DNA of 64,000 bases from Synaphobranchus kaupii (taxonomy: Eukaryota; Chordata; Actinopteri; Anguilliformes; Synaphobranchidae): contig CM056376.1 of the NCBI GenBank assembly GCA_029718625.1, forward strand, positions 85,230,356-85,294,355, in the 5' to 3' direction. The translations under genes were made by a program, and so were the position numbers. Below, piece by piece: positions 10,701-54,336 of the stretch. The notes beneath the pieces were generated by a model, which was not told the origin of the DNA, ran no database searches, and saw only the letters and a list, made by a program, of their open reading frames with translations. The number at the start of each line of letters is the position of its first letter. Position 1 is the first letter of the stretch.

Positions 10701-12068
10701 CCTCACCCAGTACTCTTTAACTAACTAGTGCATTGGAGGGTTTCTATTTTTTCTGGCATTAAAACAGAGAATTTTCTTTTTAATCTACCTCTCGAAGTGA
10801 TGCCAATATAGAAAAAAGAGTGAGAGGAAGAGTGCAGGAAACTGTTACCATAGCAACTGAGCCTGAACAGCAAGAGCAATGACGCCTTTTCCCTCCGATA
10901 GTTACATCCATTACAGACTCATTGCAAAGTTATTACAACATCTGCTCTTCCATAAGGCTCTGTAAAATGAGACGGTCTAATTCAGCAGTTAAGTAGGCAC
11001 TTGTTTGGGTGGCATATTATAGCCAGCTATACGCCAGTTAAAAACAGGTAAACTGTAGACTGTAAGCTTCCTCTTTTGCAAGAGTAGTTAGTCACTGGGT
11101 TCCGTTTGGTCACATGACTTCCTGTTGCAACAGACGGCCCAGCAGGTTAGACAGAGCCAAGATCAAATTGCATATGAATCAGACCCTTGAAAAAAGTTAT
11201 CGCTGAACAGCAGACGACATAACTCCAGACAAGCTGACTAAACTGGTCAGAAACATGCAAGTCGCTTCAGTAATAAAGCTGTACTCCACTAGAGATGGGG
11301 CTGCTAGCGCAAGAGGAAATCTTGGGAGGCAACATGGCTGCCTTTTCAGATTTTGTTACCATCTTCCTCAGTCTAAGACTCACTCTGCATCAAATATATC
11401 CATATTTGCTCTAATTTACAAAATGCTGCCTGTTTTTATATTGTTTAAAGTATACTTTTTGTCACCACAATTTGCACAGCAAACAGAAAGATCAGTACCC
11501 ATCTCCCAAGTTGAGGGTAGAAGACATTATTCTAGTGCAATAACAGCTGTTCCATTAATGAATGTGAAACATTAGAGCTGCACATTCAAATATTGACTAA
11601 GGACATTGACTTTTTTGAGGTTTAAATAAAAAGTATTGAACCTTCTTTAGGATTTGCTTTCTTTTGTATTCTTATTAGACGTACATAAATATCTGTGTGA
11701 ATACACTTGGTTGAGTGGGTCCATGAGAGTGGCTGCTTTGAAAATAAACTACAGATGTTTCCGTTCTGGTTTGGAGCGGGTAAAATACAACTTCCTGAGC
11801 AGGGAAAACTGTAGAGCTCTGCTGATAACCCCCCAGTTGGCCTGCAGTCCCAGGTCATGTCACACAGATCAAGTTTCTCACAGAAGAGAGCCACTTTTCA
11901 GGCAGTGAAAATTATGTCGACGCTGTCTGTTGATCTCACCTTGATGTCCTGCCATCTTTGTGTCTGCAGTTTCCCACCTTACTCAACGGACACATTCCCG
12001 TACCCATCCCAAACCTGGATGGGTCGTGCTCACCCCTACTGCTGTCCTCCAGTGCTCAGAAGTCCTGA
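1540..12068 (+). CDS. ELK3: ELK3 (Net/SAP-2), ETS-domain ternary complex factor, complete CDS in 4 exons
   Basis: Coding exons are 1540-1746, 3824-4606, 9254-9376 and 11970-12068, giving 403 residues (human ELK3 is about 407). All junctions are phase 0 with GT/AG borders. ELK3 is a nuclear factor that binds serum response elements with SRF, represses transcription, and becomes an activator after MAP-kinase phosphorylation. Seen in the sequence: an ETS winged-helix domain (residues 1-86) whose recognition helix contains RALRYYYDK (61-69); an SRF-binding B-box with [12 protein letters not shown] (from about 139); a PLNLS CtBP-binding motif (259-263); a MAPK-docking D-box with KKPKGLEI (from about 288); and a C-terminal activation domain with several SP/TP sites and an FQFP kinase-docking motif at 370-373. 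PLNLS together with GLEISAP and the FPTLLNGH tail separates ELK3 from ELK1 and ELK4. The start is the family [10 protein letters not shown] methionine, 3 bases after an AG acceptor. A 5' untranslated exon should lie upstream, but I cannot locate it. Confidence 0.96.
1767..1959. mobile_element. hAT-like MITE beside the ETS exon
   Basis: 193 bp with long inverted ends: CAGTGGTCCC at 1767 and GGGACCACTG-type sequence ending at 1959, with arm similarity extending about 60 bp. The flanks are ttttacac on the left and ctttacac on the right (7 of 8 bases), which fits the 8-bp target duplication of hAT elements. There is no open frame, so it is non-autonomous. It starts 20 bp after the donor of the ETS exon. 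Confidence 0.8.
2752..3190 (-). pseudogene. Decayed Tc1/Tc3-like transposase fragment
   Basis: On the - strand an open stretch (2925-3167) reads [17 protein letters not shown], then [12 protein letters not shown], then [19 protein letters not shown] and SQPSQ. It resembles a Tc1-family catalytic domain, in which a D-N-A/V-P-x-H-R segment is followed by an S-P-D-L-N-like segment. The N-terminus and the terminal repeats are not recognisable. It lies in ELK3 intron 2 on the opposite strand to the gene and is a dead remnant. Confidence 0.65.
3266..3612. mobile_element. hAT-like MITE of the GGGATGCACGAT type
   Basis: The left end CAGGGATGCACGATAATATCG (from about 3265) is partly mirrored by ATATTGTGTATTCCT (right end about 3598-3612). 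The interior has repeated tatcgg and atatcg motifs typical of fish hAT MITEs of this type. No clear target duplication was found, and the ends have diverged. Confidence 0.55.
3824..4606 (+). CDS. ELK3: ELK3 second coding exon (ETS end, B-box, CtBP motif, D-box)
   Basis: A strong acceptor (ttctccttttcag) ends at 3823, and the donor gtgagt starts at 4607. The exon covers residues 70-330. It begins [18 protein letters not shown], completing the ETS domain, then carries an acidic and glycine-rich linker, the B-box (about 139-153), a serine/proline-rich stretch, PLNLS and the D-box. It ends in LTPAFFTAQ. It is clearly more GC-rich than the flanking introns. The linker ([19 protein letters not shown]) differs from mammals, which is normal for this part of the protein. 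Confidence 0.96.
5207..5376. mobile_element. Foldback/MITE element with GGGGGTATACTAC ends
   Basis: About 70-bp arms face each other: GGGGGTATACTACAAAGCAG at 5207 and its near-complement ending CCCCC at 5376. The inner part of the arm (ttacttagttagctggataa) is nearly perfect. There is no open frame. The superfamily is not certain because no clean target duplication is visible. Confidence 0.7.
5564..5584 (+). repeat. Poly(G) run, 21 bases
   Basis: An uninterrupted run of 21 G on the sense strand of the ELK3 intron. It could form a quadruplex in DNA or pre-mRNA. The exact length in a homopolymer is sensitive to sequencing error. Confidence 0.85.
6040..6118 (+). repeat. SINE/LINE-type 3' tail (CGCTTTGGATAAAAG)
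   Basis: Contains ttgtatgtcgctttggataaaagtgtctgccaaat followed by a short taatg tail repeat, the widespread 3' end shared by fish SINEs and L2-like LINEs. Related copies lie at 27248-27310 (opposite orientation) and 30960-31020. Only the tail part is recognisable. Confidence 0.65.
6669..6752 (+). repeat. GA-rich simple repeat
   Basis: An imperfect gagaga/gaaaga tract, purine-rich on the ELK3 sense strand. No other content is visible. Confidence 0.6.
9254..9376 (+). CDS. ELK3: ELK3 third coding exon (activation domain)
   Basis: A pyrimidine-rich acceptor ends at 9253 and a donor gtgcag starts at 9377. The 41 residues (331-371) contain [18 protein letters not shown] and [13 protein letters not shown]. 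This is the conserved C-box activation domain of ternary complex factors, with the SP and TP sites phosphorylated by ERK, JNK and p38. The exon ends in LFQ, the first half of the FQFP docking motif. Confidence 0.96.
9377..11969. other. ELK3 last intron
   Basis: 2.6 kb between the third and fourth coding exons. It contains the 58-bp minisatellite at 10069-10490. The remainder is unique-looking sequence with no supported exon. The open frame at 11255-11575 has no family resemblance. Confidence 0.7.
10069..10490 (+). repeat. 58-bp minisatellite, about 7 copies
   Basis: Unit starts with gtaaatggtacagtgcagg occur at 10069, 10127, 10185, 10243, 10301, 10359 and 10417, an exact 58-base spacing. The first six copies are nearly identical. 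The seventh, and the partial eighth after about 10468, are degenerate. Differences are mostly single bases such as ggcgcc/ggctcc and aatagt/aatggt. Confidence 0.93.
11970..12068 (+). CDS. ELK3: ELK3 last coding exon and stop
   Basis: The acceptor tgtctgcag ends at 11969. The exon encodes [18 protein letters not shown], then [14 protein letters not shown], and the TGA stop is at 12066-12068. The first two residues complete the FxFP ERK-docking motif across the splice junction. The final SSAQKS closely matches the ELK3 C-terminus (SSNSQKS in mammals). Confidence 0.96.
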   Translation, partial: FPTLLNGHIPVPIPNLDGSCSPLLLSSSAQKS

Positions 12069-13175
12069 TTCAGGTCTCTGAAACCCAGCAGGGTGGCCCG
12101 ACCTTCGCCTTCAAGAAGTCAGCGTCGGTGCCAAATCTACTCCACCCCCCCACCCCCACCACCACCACCCCCAACAGGGACAGTGTCAGCCATTTTGTTC
12201 TTTCACATCACAAACCCCTGTTCAACTTCCAGTGCTGCACATCTGGAGTGAGACATAGATTGTACATACAGTAACTGAGGTCTTTCTTTTTTTTTGTAGA
12301 CTTTTCAGCAATGTTACTCATCTCAAAGCCCCCTTCCCCCACAAACACATTCAAGTTGAGTGTTAAACACTCCCTGCATTCTCTGTGGGGTTCTCTTGCC
12401 ATGAGGTCCACCCATGGGTGGCTTATTGTGACATCAAGCACAGGCCTTGCCTCAACACTGGTGTAGAAGATGGGAATCATCCAGTTTCCTGTACCTTAGG
12501 TGCAGCACCATCTTTCAGTTGTCACTGTGGTAGCAAAGGCTACATGCTTCACTGTCACGTGCAGCTTTTTAAAAAAAACATTTTTTATATACAATTTGAA
12601 CTACACAATCCCATCCAAATTTCACATGGTTTAAAGTCTGAAGTATCAAATGCAATTCACTGGCTTCTATAAAAATGGAGTCTGAGAATTGAGCTCTCAC
12701 TGGGATACCAATGTTCTTTTCAGTTTTGAGCTTTTAAAAAATGGTTTCACTGAATGATGTACATTACGGCCTGAGAACCCACAATGAACAAGGGGTCAGT
12801 TATTTCTTATTTCATATTTTGTGTTTTTTTTATTTTTTATATCTCCATCAGAGGCTGTGAATCTGGTTGTTTAGTGTTTTTGTATTGTATTATATTGTAT
12901 TGTATGCACTGTGCTTTACCGTTAGTACCGGCTGTGCCTTCTCAAATGTAAGAATTATGTATTATTTTCCAGCTTTAAGAAAAAAAAAAAAATCTTTTAA
13001 GGACGAAATTCCAATATAATATTGAAAAAAAGCTTATAATAGCTTTTTAATTATTTTTTCATAAAGGAATTGAACAAATGTATTCTCATATTAATTTTAT
13101 ATTTGTACTTTTTAAGAGTCTAGAAAATATGCCTAATGTGGTTTTAAATAAACTTGAAGCATTGAATGCTGCATA
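12069..13175 (+). other. ELK3: ELK3 3' untranslated region
   Basis: The stretch from the stop codon to just past an AATAAA at 13147-13152 is AT-rich towards its end and has no supported coding sequence. It includes a C-rich CCACCACC stretch near 12150 and several T- and A-rich tracts. The downstream boundary is inferred from the poly(A) signal and the following GT/CT-rich bases, not from transcript data. Confidence 0.75.
13147..13152 (+). terminator. ELK3: ELK3 polyadenylation signal AATAAA
   Basis: A canonical AATAAA hexamer about 1.08 kb after the ELK3 stop codon, followed within 40 bases by the GT/CT-rich stretch ctgcctgtc. It is the first well-placed signal after a long AT-rich 3' tail. 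Confidence 0.75.
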
Positions 13176-15050
13176 ATATTCTGCCTGTCATATGCCCATT
13201 ATGGAACATTTTAGATATGTACAGCTCAATGTAAACTTTACATCCATGCTATATACAGCATTGACACCTAGTTTTCCTAACACACTGGTGCATTTTCACA
13301 TTTGTTCAAAAAGACAAAGCATTCAGGTGAGCAGAACTGACACTCCTCCACCGCAAACCCTAATTGGGAAATGGATGCAGCTCGGAGCAAATAAGCTAGA
13401 TGTAGACAATTCAAAAACATCTCTGATAATAGAAGTAGTACTTTGGCTAAACACAGGTCACCGATGATGTAATTCACAAATGCTTTGCCCACATGGAGTA
13501 TGACATAGAATATGCTTTGGTTGTATAGCACCTATCGCAGACCAGGTTGGATCTTACTTGCTTGCCTTTAAGCAGGAAACAAAATCTGCATTTCTCCAGT
13601 GATATCCAGTTAAATGGGCTGTATTTAGTGTGTGTAGAATCAGTGCAGCATGAAGAAGCTCCAGCTGTTCAAGTGGTCCATGTTAGAAATGTGTTAACGT
13701 TGTGCCATATTAATCAGCATGGATAATGCCATCTTCTAAGCAAATAACCAATATTAAGGTGTTGGCTGGATCCAAAAGGTTTTGCACTCTATACTACCTT
13801 CCCAGTATAATGTATTGTATTCTACCTGTTAGTGCACAGTAAATATACTTCTTATAGAGCAGGAAACATTTGAAGGTTTGGGCTTGCAACTAATGAACCA
13901 TAAAATTCACAAAAGGGCTTCATACAACACAGAAGAGATGCTTTTAGGCTCTTCACCCCCTCCTAGTCACCCCCCTCAACTGAAGTTCACTGTAGTGATG
14001 GAGAAAAAAAAGACTTCATTAACCCTTGTGTGGGGGCAGCCATAACAATTTTGCGCTGTTCTCCATAGCAAAGCATTACCAATCCAATCGGTCGGGCATT
14101 GACAGCTCAACCCCATTTCGGCCTTCACAAAGCCCCACCCATATTACTAGTCAATTCCCTCCGTTTCACAATCACTCCCTTAGTCACCTTGAACTGTATT
14201 CATACACCAGGTCAGACAAAGTTCCCTCCCATCTGTTTGGTATGGCGCTCTCTGTCCCGGTTTCCGCTCAACAGCACCGCCAGACAACCGCCCCTCCTGC
14301 TCCCGCTTCCGCTCCAAGCCCTCTGCGCCGACCCAGAATTCCTGTTTTCAAAGAGGATTCCGCTGGAAGAAACCACGGTTCAGCCCCGCGTCTTTGTGGA
14401 TAATAACCTTCAAGGAGTGGACTCATGAGCGCAAACGTCTGCGGTCTACGAACGGGAGGCGGCCCGGAGAGAAAGTGAGCCGTGCCAACCCTCTTTTTAC
14501 AATGTCCAAAGTTTGTTGATTTCATCCTTTCCTTGCTGACAGCATTGTCCAAGTTTGATTCAGGGAACATATTAGTCATACAGTAATTGCCTGAAAAATA
14601 CTTGAAAAGGGACCTAGGCTGTATCGAGTATGGCCAGCAAAAGCACTTCGCAGTGTGTCTGGGGACACCACTAGCCCGTCTCAAAAGCACCCATCATTCT
14701 GCTTGAATATCAAGTGGTTACGCACAGTCCAGTTTCCTAAAGTCCTGGCCAGCAGACTCAACTGCCAAAACATTTACTAATTTCCCAGAATTACTAAAAC
14801 ATGGCAATGCGATGAAGTTTACTCCCTAAGTTTATAAAACAGTAATCCCAAGTGACTGGATGGATAATGGTCTGTTTTCTCTCCTCCTTTGGGGCAAGTT
14901 CTTATATGGTCAACAGGCAATTCTAAAAGGCACTTCCTGGAAACTGATAGGAGACCTGGAAGAACACCATAATTTAACTAAAAAAAACTTTTGTTTGCTT
15001 TTGTTAAACACATTGTTAGGTGTCCTATGATGTCACTATGTTCTTCTGGT
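13176..15050. other. Intergenic gap between convergent ELK3 and CDK17
   Basis: About 1.9 kb between the ELK3 poly(A) site and the probable CDK17 poly(A) signals. A GC-richer patch at 14230-14460 is open in several frames but matches no family I recognise. No RNA gene or clear repeat is visible. Confidence 0.55.
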
Positions 15051-15054
15051 GTTA

Positions 15055-15060
15055 TTTATT
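15055..15060 (-). terminator. CDK17: Candidate CDK17 poly(A) signal
   Basis: TTTATT on the plus strand, AATAAA on the - strand, about 1.94 kb after the CDK17 stop. A second identical candidate lies at 15140-15145. No transcript evidence decides between them. Confidence 0.45.
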
Positions 15061-15139
15061 CAAAGACTGAAGCAGAGCCGAACATTTAATCTGCCATTCA
15101 ATTGTGTTTTCATAAAACAAACCATTTCCTTCTCTGAAT

Positions 15140-15145
15140 TTTATT
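15140..15145 (-). terminator. CDK17: Candidate CDK17 poly(A) signal (proximal)
   Basis: AATAAA on the - strand (TTTATT on the plus), about 1.86 kb after the stop codon. It is the first canonical hexamer I could find downstream of the CDK17 stop in the direction of transcription. Confidence 0.5.
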
Positions 15146-15535
15146 TAAACCCATTTCGTAGACTTAATGGAGTTGTTGAGGACAGCCCTCAAAATCATCC
15201 CCACTAAAAAAAAAAAAAAAAGGACAATCGAGAAATTCAGGATGTCTGTATGAAACGGACTAAATTTACTTAAATGGTTATGAGAAATAAATAACTCCAG
15301 TAAAAAGTGTTAAACGGTTGATAATTGTCAACCGCCTCGAGTCAGTGTTCCAGACAGGTGAAGTTTACACCACACCAGGCATTCCGTGCATCAGGTAAAG
15401 ACCTCCACACCTTTTTCACAAACAGGTAGGATCAGGTCATTCTCATATTGGGAAGAAAGTACAATATTACAATATTAATACATTACTGTCAGTTGAAAAC
15501 AACACAGCGGTTTGTTAAATCTAAAATTTCAATTT

Positions 15536-15566
<31 letters not shown>

Positions 15567-15920
15567 GTGTACAAACGCTGGAAAACAGAGCAGTGGTCCA
15601 AATGCAAACTCTTACACAAATATATATATATTTCCGCCCCACTTCAGTTTGCACACATTTTTTCTGAATTGTTTTCTCTCCTCTGAAAAAAAAAGAAAAG
15701 AAAAAAAAAAGGTAGGAACGCATCCCCCAACATGCCACAATGACACAATTATTCACAAATAAAGTTAAAATGTAACATACAAAAAAGGCTCTTAATACTG
15801 CTGAATAAACTACACTTTCAAATTTGTTACAAGCAGAAGTCTCTGGTGACCTACAGTCCAGTACAGTGACTGTTTGCAATGCAACCCCTCCTCCACTACT
15901 GATGGTCAGACCCACCATTT

Positions 15921-15945
15921 GGGGGGGGGGGGGGGGGGGGGGGGG
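15921..15945 (+). repeat. Poly(G) run, 25 bases
   Basis: 25 consecutive G on the plus strand within the probable CDK17 3' UTR, so the mRNA would carry poly(C). It is the longest homopolymer in the window. Confidence 0.85.
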
Positions 15946-16119
15946 ACATTTTTACTGTTACAGAAGATGCACTAAACTAGCTCTTAAAGGCAAAGAACAT
16001 GACACTGTACATAAGCAGTGCTGTCCGGGGAGACGGGAAGCGCTTACAGGGCCAGAGCAGTTTGTTTTTTTTTGGGAAGGGTCCCATACACAGAATCTGA
16101 AGAGAATCGCCATTGCCTT

Positions 16120-16136
16120 GGGGGGGGGGGGGGGGG
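16120..16136 (+). repeat. Poly(G) run, 17 bases
   Basis: 17 G on the plus strand, 175 bp from the 25-base run and also in the probable CDK17 3' UTR. It is poly(C) in the mRNA. Confidence 0.85.
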
Positions 16137-16999
16137 CTGGATCTTTTGACCTCAGGTAATGCCCTCTTGACAAGAATGCTTCGGTACTCCTTCGTCTTCT
16201 AGTTAGTTTCTTGTCGCAATGTCAGCCATGACACAAAAAAACATCTAGGAATGCTATGAACGCAACGCGGGCCGCTCGAATCGGGGTCAACCGTTTTTGG
16301 CTGGAGCTCCCCGTCTTGCTAAGAGCGGCCTGTGTGTGTGTCGGTGCCCCCGACCCCGTGGACCGCGAGCCACGATGCTACTGAGCTGAGACACCCCATC
16401 TGTCTTCAGCCAAGTTGTCACATGATCCAGGGCCTAACTGTACAGCTTTCAGTCTGAAATAAGGTCTGCTACAGTATTTCAGAGTAAAACCTCAGGAAGA
16501 ACAAAAAAAACAATAATGACTGTAAAAACTGGTTGCAATGCAAGAAAACTCGTGTCTAGCAGGAGTCGAGGAGCGTCGAGGACACTAAAAGCACTCAATT
16601 TTTTTCCAAAACAACGACGGTAACAACAGCAACAACAACATCAAGGAAATGACACAAAAACTTTAGCGACTGATCTGTTGTCGAGGGTAACCGAGCAAGT
16701 TCACATGATAAAACAGTGTGTTAAATATAGACAGTAGTTGTTTAGCAGCAAATGATTCTCTCCAATAAATTAACACACACACAGTCAAGTCTCTCCTCTT
16801 GGGTCCCGCGCTGGCCGGCAGGGGCTTCAAAAGGGCCGCCTGCCAGAGGAAAAGCGGGGAGGGGAGGGGGGAAGGGGCACGCTGCCAGGAGAGAGGAAGC
16901 CACCCCCCCCCTCCCCACATATCCTCCTCTCCGGGCTGCTGGGTGTGAGTTTACACAACAGAAATCAAGTCCTTGCTCTCGCTTAGACAACGTGTGAGT

Positions 17000-50524
<33,525 letters not shown>

Positions 50525-50875
50525 CTGCAGCGAAACAGCACAGCGATACTCGGTCAATCTATCAATCAATCATTCAGAGGACACAACACACAGTGGAGAC
50601 CTAAAACAGCATGTTAACCGTGAGAGCAGTGCCTCCAAAAACAATACACAAATCTGTCACTGTCAACTAGCACCAATTTAAAACAAAATAAAATATTTTA
50701 TTGCCGTTAAGTTATGCTTTAACTAATGTTGCCCAATCAATATATTAAGTTCACTTAAGTATACATGTAGTCTCAGTTTTAGTGTATGTTTGAGTGCGTA
50801 TATAATTTGTTTTATTAAAGGTCAGAATATTTGAACTAGTCTTGAAGCAACCAACGGCTCTCCAGGGGTTGTGTG

Positions 50876-51467
50876 TAGAGGTCGACCGGTTAATCGGGCC
50901 GATTAATGGCATTTTGAGAAAAGAAAATAAATAAATACAAATAAAATATATATATATTTACATCTTTTATTGACAATATAAGTCACAAACAAAGAAAACA
51001 TTAATACTTTTGGCATTTATTTATTTATTTTCGTTCTCTCAGAAACAAGGAGATGCTGTTGTTATCTGCTGATAAATGCTGTTAAGTGCACTAAAACTTT
51101 TTATTTATTTATTTATTTATAAAAGTCTTTTTTACAGATTTCAGTTTTTTTTTGTTTTGTTTTTTAAATAAGCAGAGTGCGGATCTACAGAGAGCAAACA
51201 GAGACAATGCATATTTTCTTTTTAAAAAATATTTTTTGTGTTCAAGTGAATACATAAGTGTTAAATAAATGTTCATTTAAGTTCAGCAATTTTGTGTCTC
51301 ATTTTTTATTAGATTTAAATCATATTTTATCAGATGCAAAAATAAAAAACATGATATCGGCATTATCGGCCGCCCATATCATATCAGCATTACATATCGG
51401 CCATCAGCCGCCCTGCTCTCTAAATATTGGCATCGGCCACTGAAAAACCCATATCGGTCAACCACAA
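50876..51467. mobile_element. hAT-like element with exact 8-bp target duplication
   Basis: TAGAGGTCGACCGGTTAATC at 50876 and the mirrored CGGTCAACCACAA end at 51467, flanked by identical gttgtgtg copies (50868-50875 and 51468-51475). 592 bp, AT-rich, with tatcggc motifs near the right end. No open frame of note. It is non-autonomous. Confidence 0.88.
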
Positions 51468-52989
51468 GTTGTGTGTGCATGTAAGAGACGGCGAGAGATG
51501 GGTTATTGGGATGATGCGTGTCATCCTTCGCGTTACATTCATTTTCTACAGCATCAGCTGCAGGGTCTGGTTCTGCTCGAGCTGAGCTTTTAAAGGAGAA
51601 CTAACGTATTCCAGGCCCTGGCATCAACATGAAGGTCCTACGGAGAGTTGAATCAGGGACATTACATAAATCTCTCATTTCACTAAGCCTCTCAAACCGC
51701 TTTGCAACTAGTTATTCAAGCTGGACAGAGCAGATAACCATTGAGTTTTAATACTCCAACAAGAGCTACCCGCAGTGGATTTTAGCCCTGAGCGTGACAC
51801 TGCAGAGCTTATAATCTCCCCACAGAAGGTGGGGACTCCAGAGAGTGTTTCCTGACGATCAAAATTTTCATCTGTGCCGAACATTTTAATTTACACTTAA
51901 AATGATAATTCTCAGCTGAGCTGTACTTGGCTGGTGTTGGGATTCTAATGCCCGATGAAGAGGGGGGGCTCTTCACCCTGACCCGTCTCAGCCACCTGCA
52001 CCCGGACACTGTGCCAAGTCCACCTGGAGGCCCTGAGCCCCCTGCGCTTGATCGCTGCATGGCGCTCGTAACGAGTGACTTTTCCGCCCACTACTGCATT
52101 ACATAAGCGGATAAAAGGCCGGCTTAACGCAGTGTCTCGGCGAGCTGCTCGGCTTTCCTTCCCGCTGCCTTGTTTACCTCCGCCTGCCGCAAATCGGGCA
52201 CTCTTTTGCTGTTTGCGTTTCCTCCAAAGATAATGAGCCTGGGCTCTGTGGGATGCAAGGAGACCGTACCTGTGCTGCTGAGAGATTCTCTCACAGAGCT
52301 CCTGGGCCTCTTTCAAAACGGCCTTGTAACTACCTCGGGCGCCCGTGCTTTGGGAACTCTTCGGGAGCAGTTTCCCTTGCCCCCGTTTGAGCTTGACAAA
52401 GTTAGCTCAGAAAGGGAGAGCCTTGTGCGGTGGATAGAATGGGCTCCCGAACCCATTAGGAGATGGTCCCTTGGCAGGCCCATTAGTTTTTGGAGCCGAT
52501 AATAGCATAGTTGCCAGGACTGTCCTGGTCTGTGGATAGTGATGGAAGCTTGGTCAGCCCTTGCAGCTGCTCTCTCAGATCCAGGAAAGGGTTTGTTTCC
52601 TGCATTACACAAGTTGCTGCAGAACTGAAACTCTTTAGTTTCCTTAATTAAATCTATGGAGGACCAATGAGTATCAAATTTAAAGGTGCATACCCTGGCA
52701 TAATGTGCAAATTATCTCTTAATAGCTACTCATCTTTTTAAATTAAACCAAGCGCTCAGTAACTGCCAATTTCATCTATATCCTTGTACCTACCCAACTT
52801 GTTTAAATGCCGAAAGGAAAACAAAAATGAATGTTAATGTAACAGTACTGGCACTATGCACAGCCAATACACACTAGAATTTTTGTCTTAAGCAAACATT
52901 AAGAAAAACACAAACCTAGTAGCTAGCAAAATATTGGCCATTATATGCAAAATGTATAGTATAGCTCCAGCTGTGAGTTAGCTTCTTAA

Positions 52990-53803
52990 AGGGAAATACC
53001 AGCAAAAATATTTATTTTATTTATAGAAGAGTAGCTGTTCTTCTGATTAAAATGACCTCTAAGCCAACTCTCTACTACTGTGCATGCTCCAAGAGCATGC
53101 TTTACTACATACTACAATGGGGTGGGCGCTTAGTCTATGGGCGGGCGTCAGACAATGCCAGGGACAGCCAGGTTTTTCCACTTCTACTGAATACAAACGG
53201 AGGGGCTGGGTGTTAGTACTTGGCATGGAAACCGTTGTTCTACTCGCTAGCAAGCTAGCCACTAAAGAAAAAAAATCTAGGTTTATGGTGATCAGTTTGT
53301 GCTTAAGTTCTACTGAAAAGAAACTGCAAGAGTTTAAATATGGCAAAGGAAGGAATTTATTTTTACCGGCGACCGCAAGATGAGGGTGAGAAAACTATGG
53401 CTGACTGCAATTGGGAACGCTAAATACGCTAAATATCCTCCAGATATACCCGACACAGATAAAGAATGTGCAAGTGTGTAGCAGGCACTTTCGTCCAGAT
53501 GATTTTGAGGAGAACATTTGGGTGAGACTACTGAACATACCGATCGACTGTCTGTTTGGTCAATGGCCCCTTCGCCTAGTATGGCAGGTATCTCCAAATT
53601 CAACTTACCCCACCCATTGTAGTTTTCAAAAACGAGGAAGGGTAGAGGTCTACGTCATTATGACATATACCTCTACCAAATTATCATCTTTCACTGTCAA
53701 TATTTCTGTTCAGAGATTGTTCTGGCCAGCCACAAAGAGAGGCTTAATCGGTTACGTTTCATTGTTAAATGAGGTTAATGTTGTTTCTTAGTGGAATTTC
53801 CCT
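52990..53803 (+). mobile_element. Kolobok-like element with TTAA target duplication
   Basis: 814 bp flanked by TTAA (52986-52989 and 53804-53807), with ends AGGGAAATACC and GGAATTTCCCT. Inside, a broken THAP-type zinc-finger coding stretch is visible. TTAA duplication together with a THAP domain is the hallmark combination of Kolobok transposases. There is no catalytic region, so it is a dead, deleted copy. Confidence 0.65.
53341..53530 (+). pseudogene. Broken THAP zinc-finger domain
   Basis: One frame reads RKLWLTAIGNAKYAKYPPDI and stops. A shifted frame then reads VCSRHFRPDDFEENI. THAP domains carry W near the start and end in C-x-x-H-F followed by x-x-D-F, as seen here. The upstream CxxC part is not clear, so about two thirds of the domain can be recognised. 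Confidence 0.55.
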
Positions 53804-54336
53804 TTAAAGGTATTTTATTGCTCCCTCGCCAAAGAAAATGAGTGAGTCAAAGCAGAGACCAAAATGGAAGGGAGTGAGGGAGAAGGATGTAGGCACAGAG
53901 GGAGATGTCTTCAGTGCGAAGAGAGAAAACTGAGGCAGCATGGTAACGCCATGGAAACTCCTAAGTGCTCTGTCTGGAGCAAACACCATGGCAACGTGAG
54001 CGCTAAGCACTACTGCAGCAAATGCCAACTCCCACCTCCGTGGCTCTTTTCATCTGCATTTAACTGGCTCTGACAAACTGTGTGTGCTTTTGCGTGCTTG
54101 GACAGGCAGCTGCACGCATGTCCGTCCGTCCATTCGACGGTGAGCTTGTGTGTCTCTGAGAGCAGGTCTTTCCACTCTACGGTGACCATGCGACCAGGAG
54201 TAGGCTAAACAAGAATAAATGACAACAGCTGCAGAAACAACCCTCTCTGCTGCTCCAATGTCAATAGAAGCATGTGACGCGCTAGAGAGTTCCTTGTGTA
54301 AAACCAGTGTAATGACACATGGCAGTGGACCCTGTT

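Larger units (their letters stand above)
15050..16999 (-). other. CDK17: CDK17 3' untranslated region (probable)
   Basis: From the stop codon down to AATAAA-type signals on the - strand. It contains two plus-strand G runs (poly-C in the mRNA), a 22-base T run at 15541-15562, and other low-complexity tracts. Several overlapping open frames here have no family resemblance and are artefacts of composition. The 3' limit is inferred from poly(A) signals only. Confidence 0.6.

Noticed and set aside
14026..14690. Overlapping open frames on both strands (125, 109 and 140 codons) in the intergenic gap
   Set aside because: Local GC richness explains them. No family motif, no matching splice sites, and frames are open on both strands at once.
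15529..15918. 129-codon - strand frame ending in a lysine run
   Set aside because: The lysine run is just the T-tract at 15541-15562. The region is the CDK17 3' UTR.
51945..52612. Open frames on both strands in the CDK17 5' intron (123, 110 and 99 codons)
   Set aside because: I considered them as the missing first coding exon, but none has the basic MKKFKRRLSL-type start, the required donor, or the right phase.
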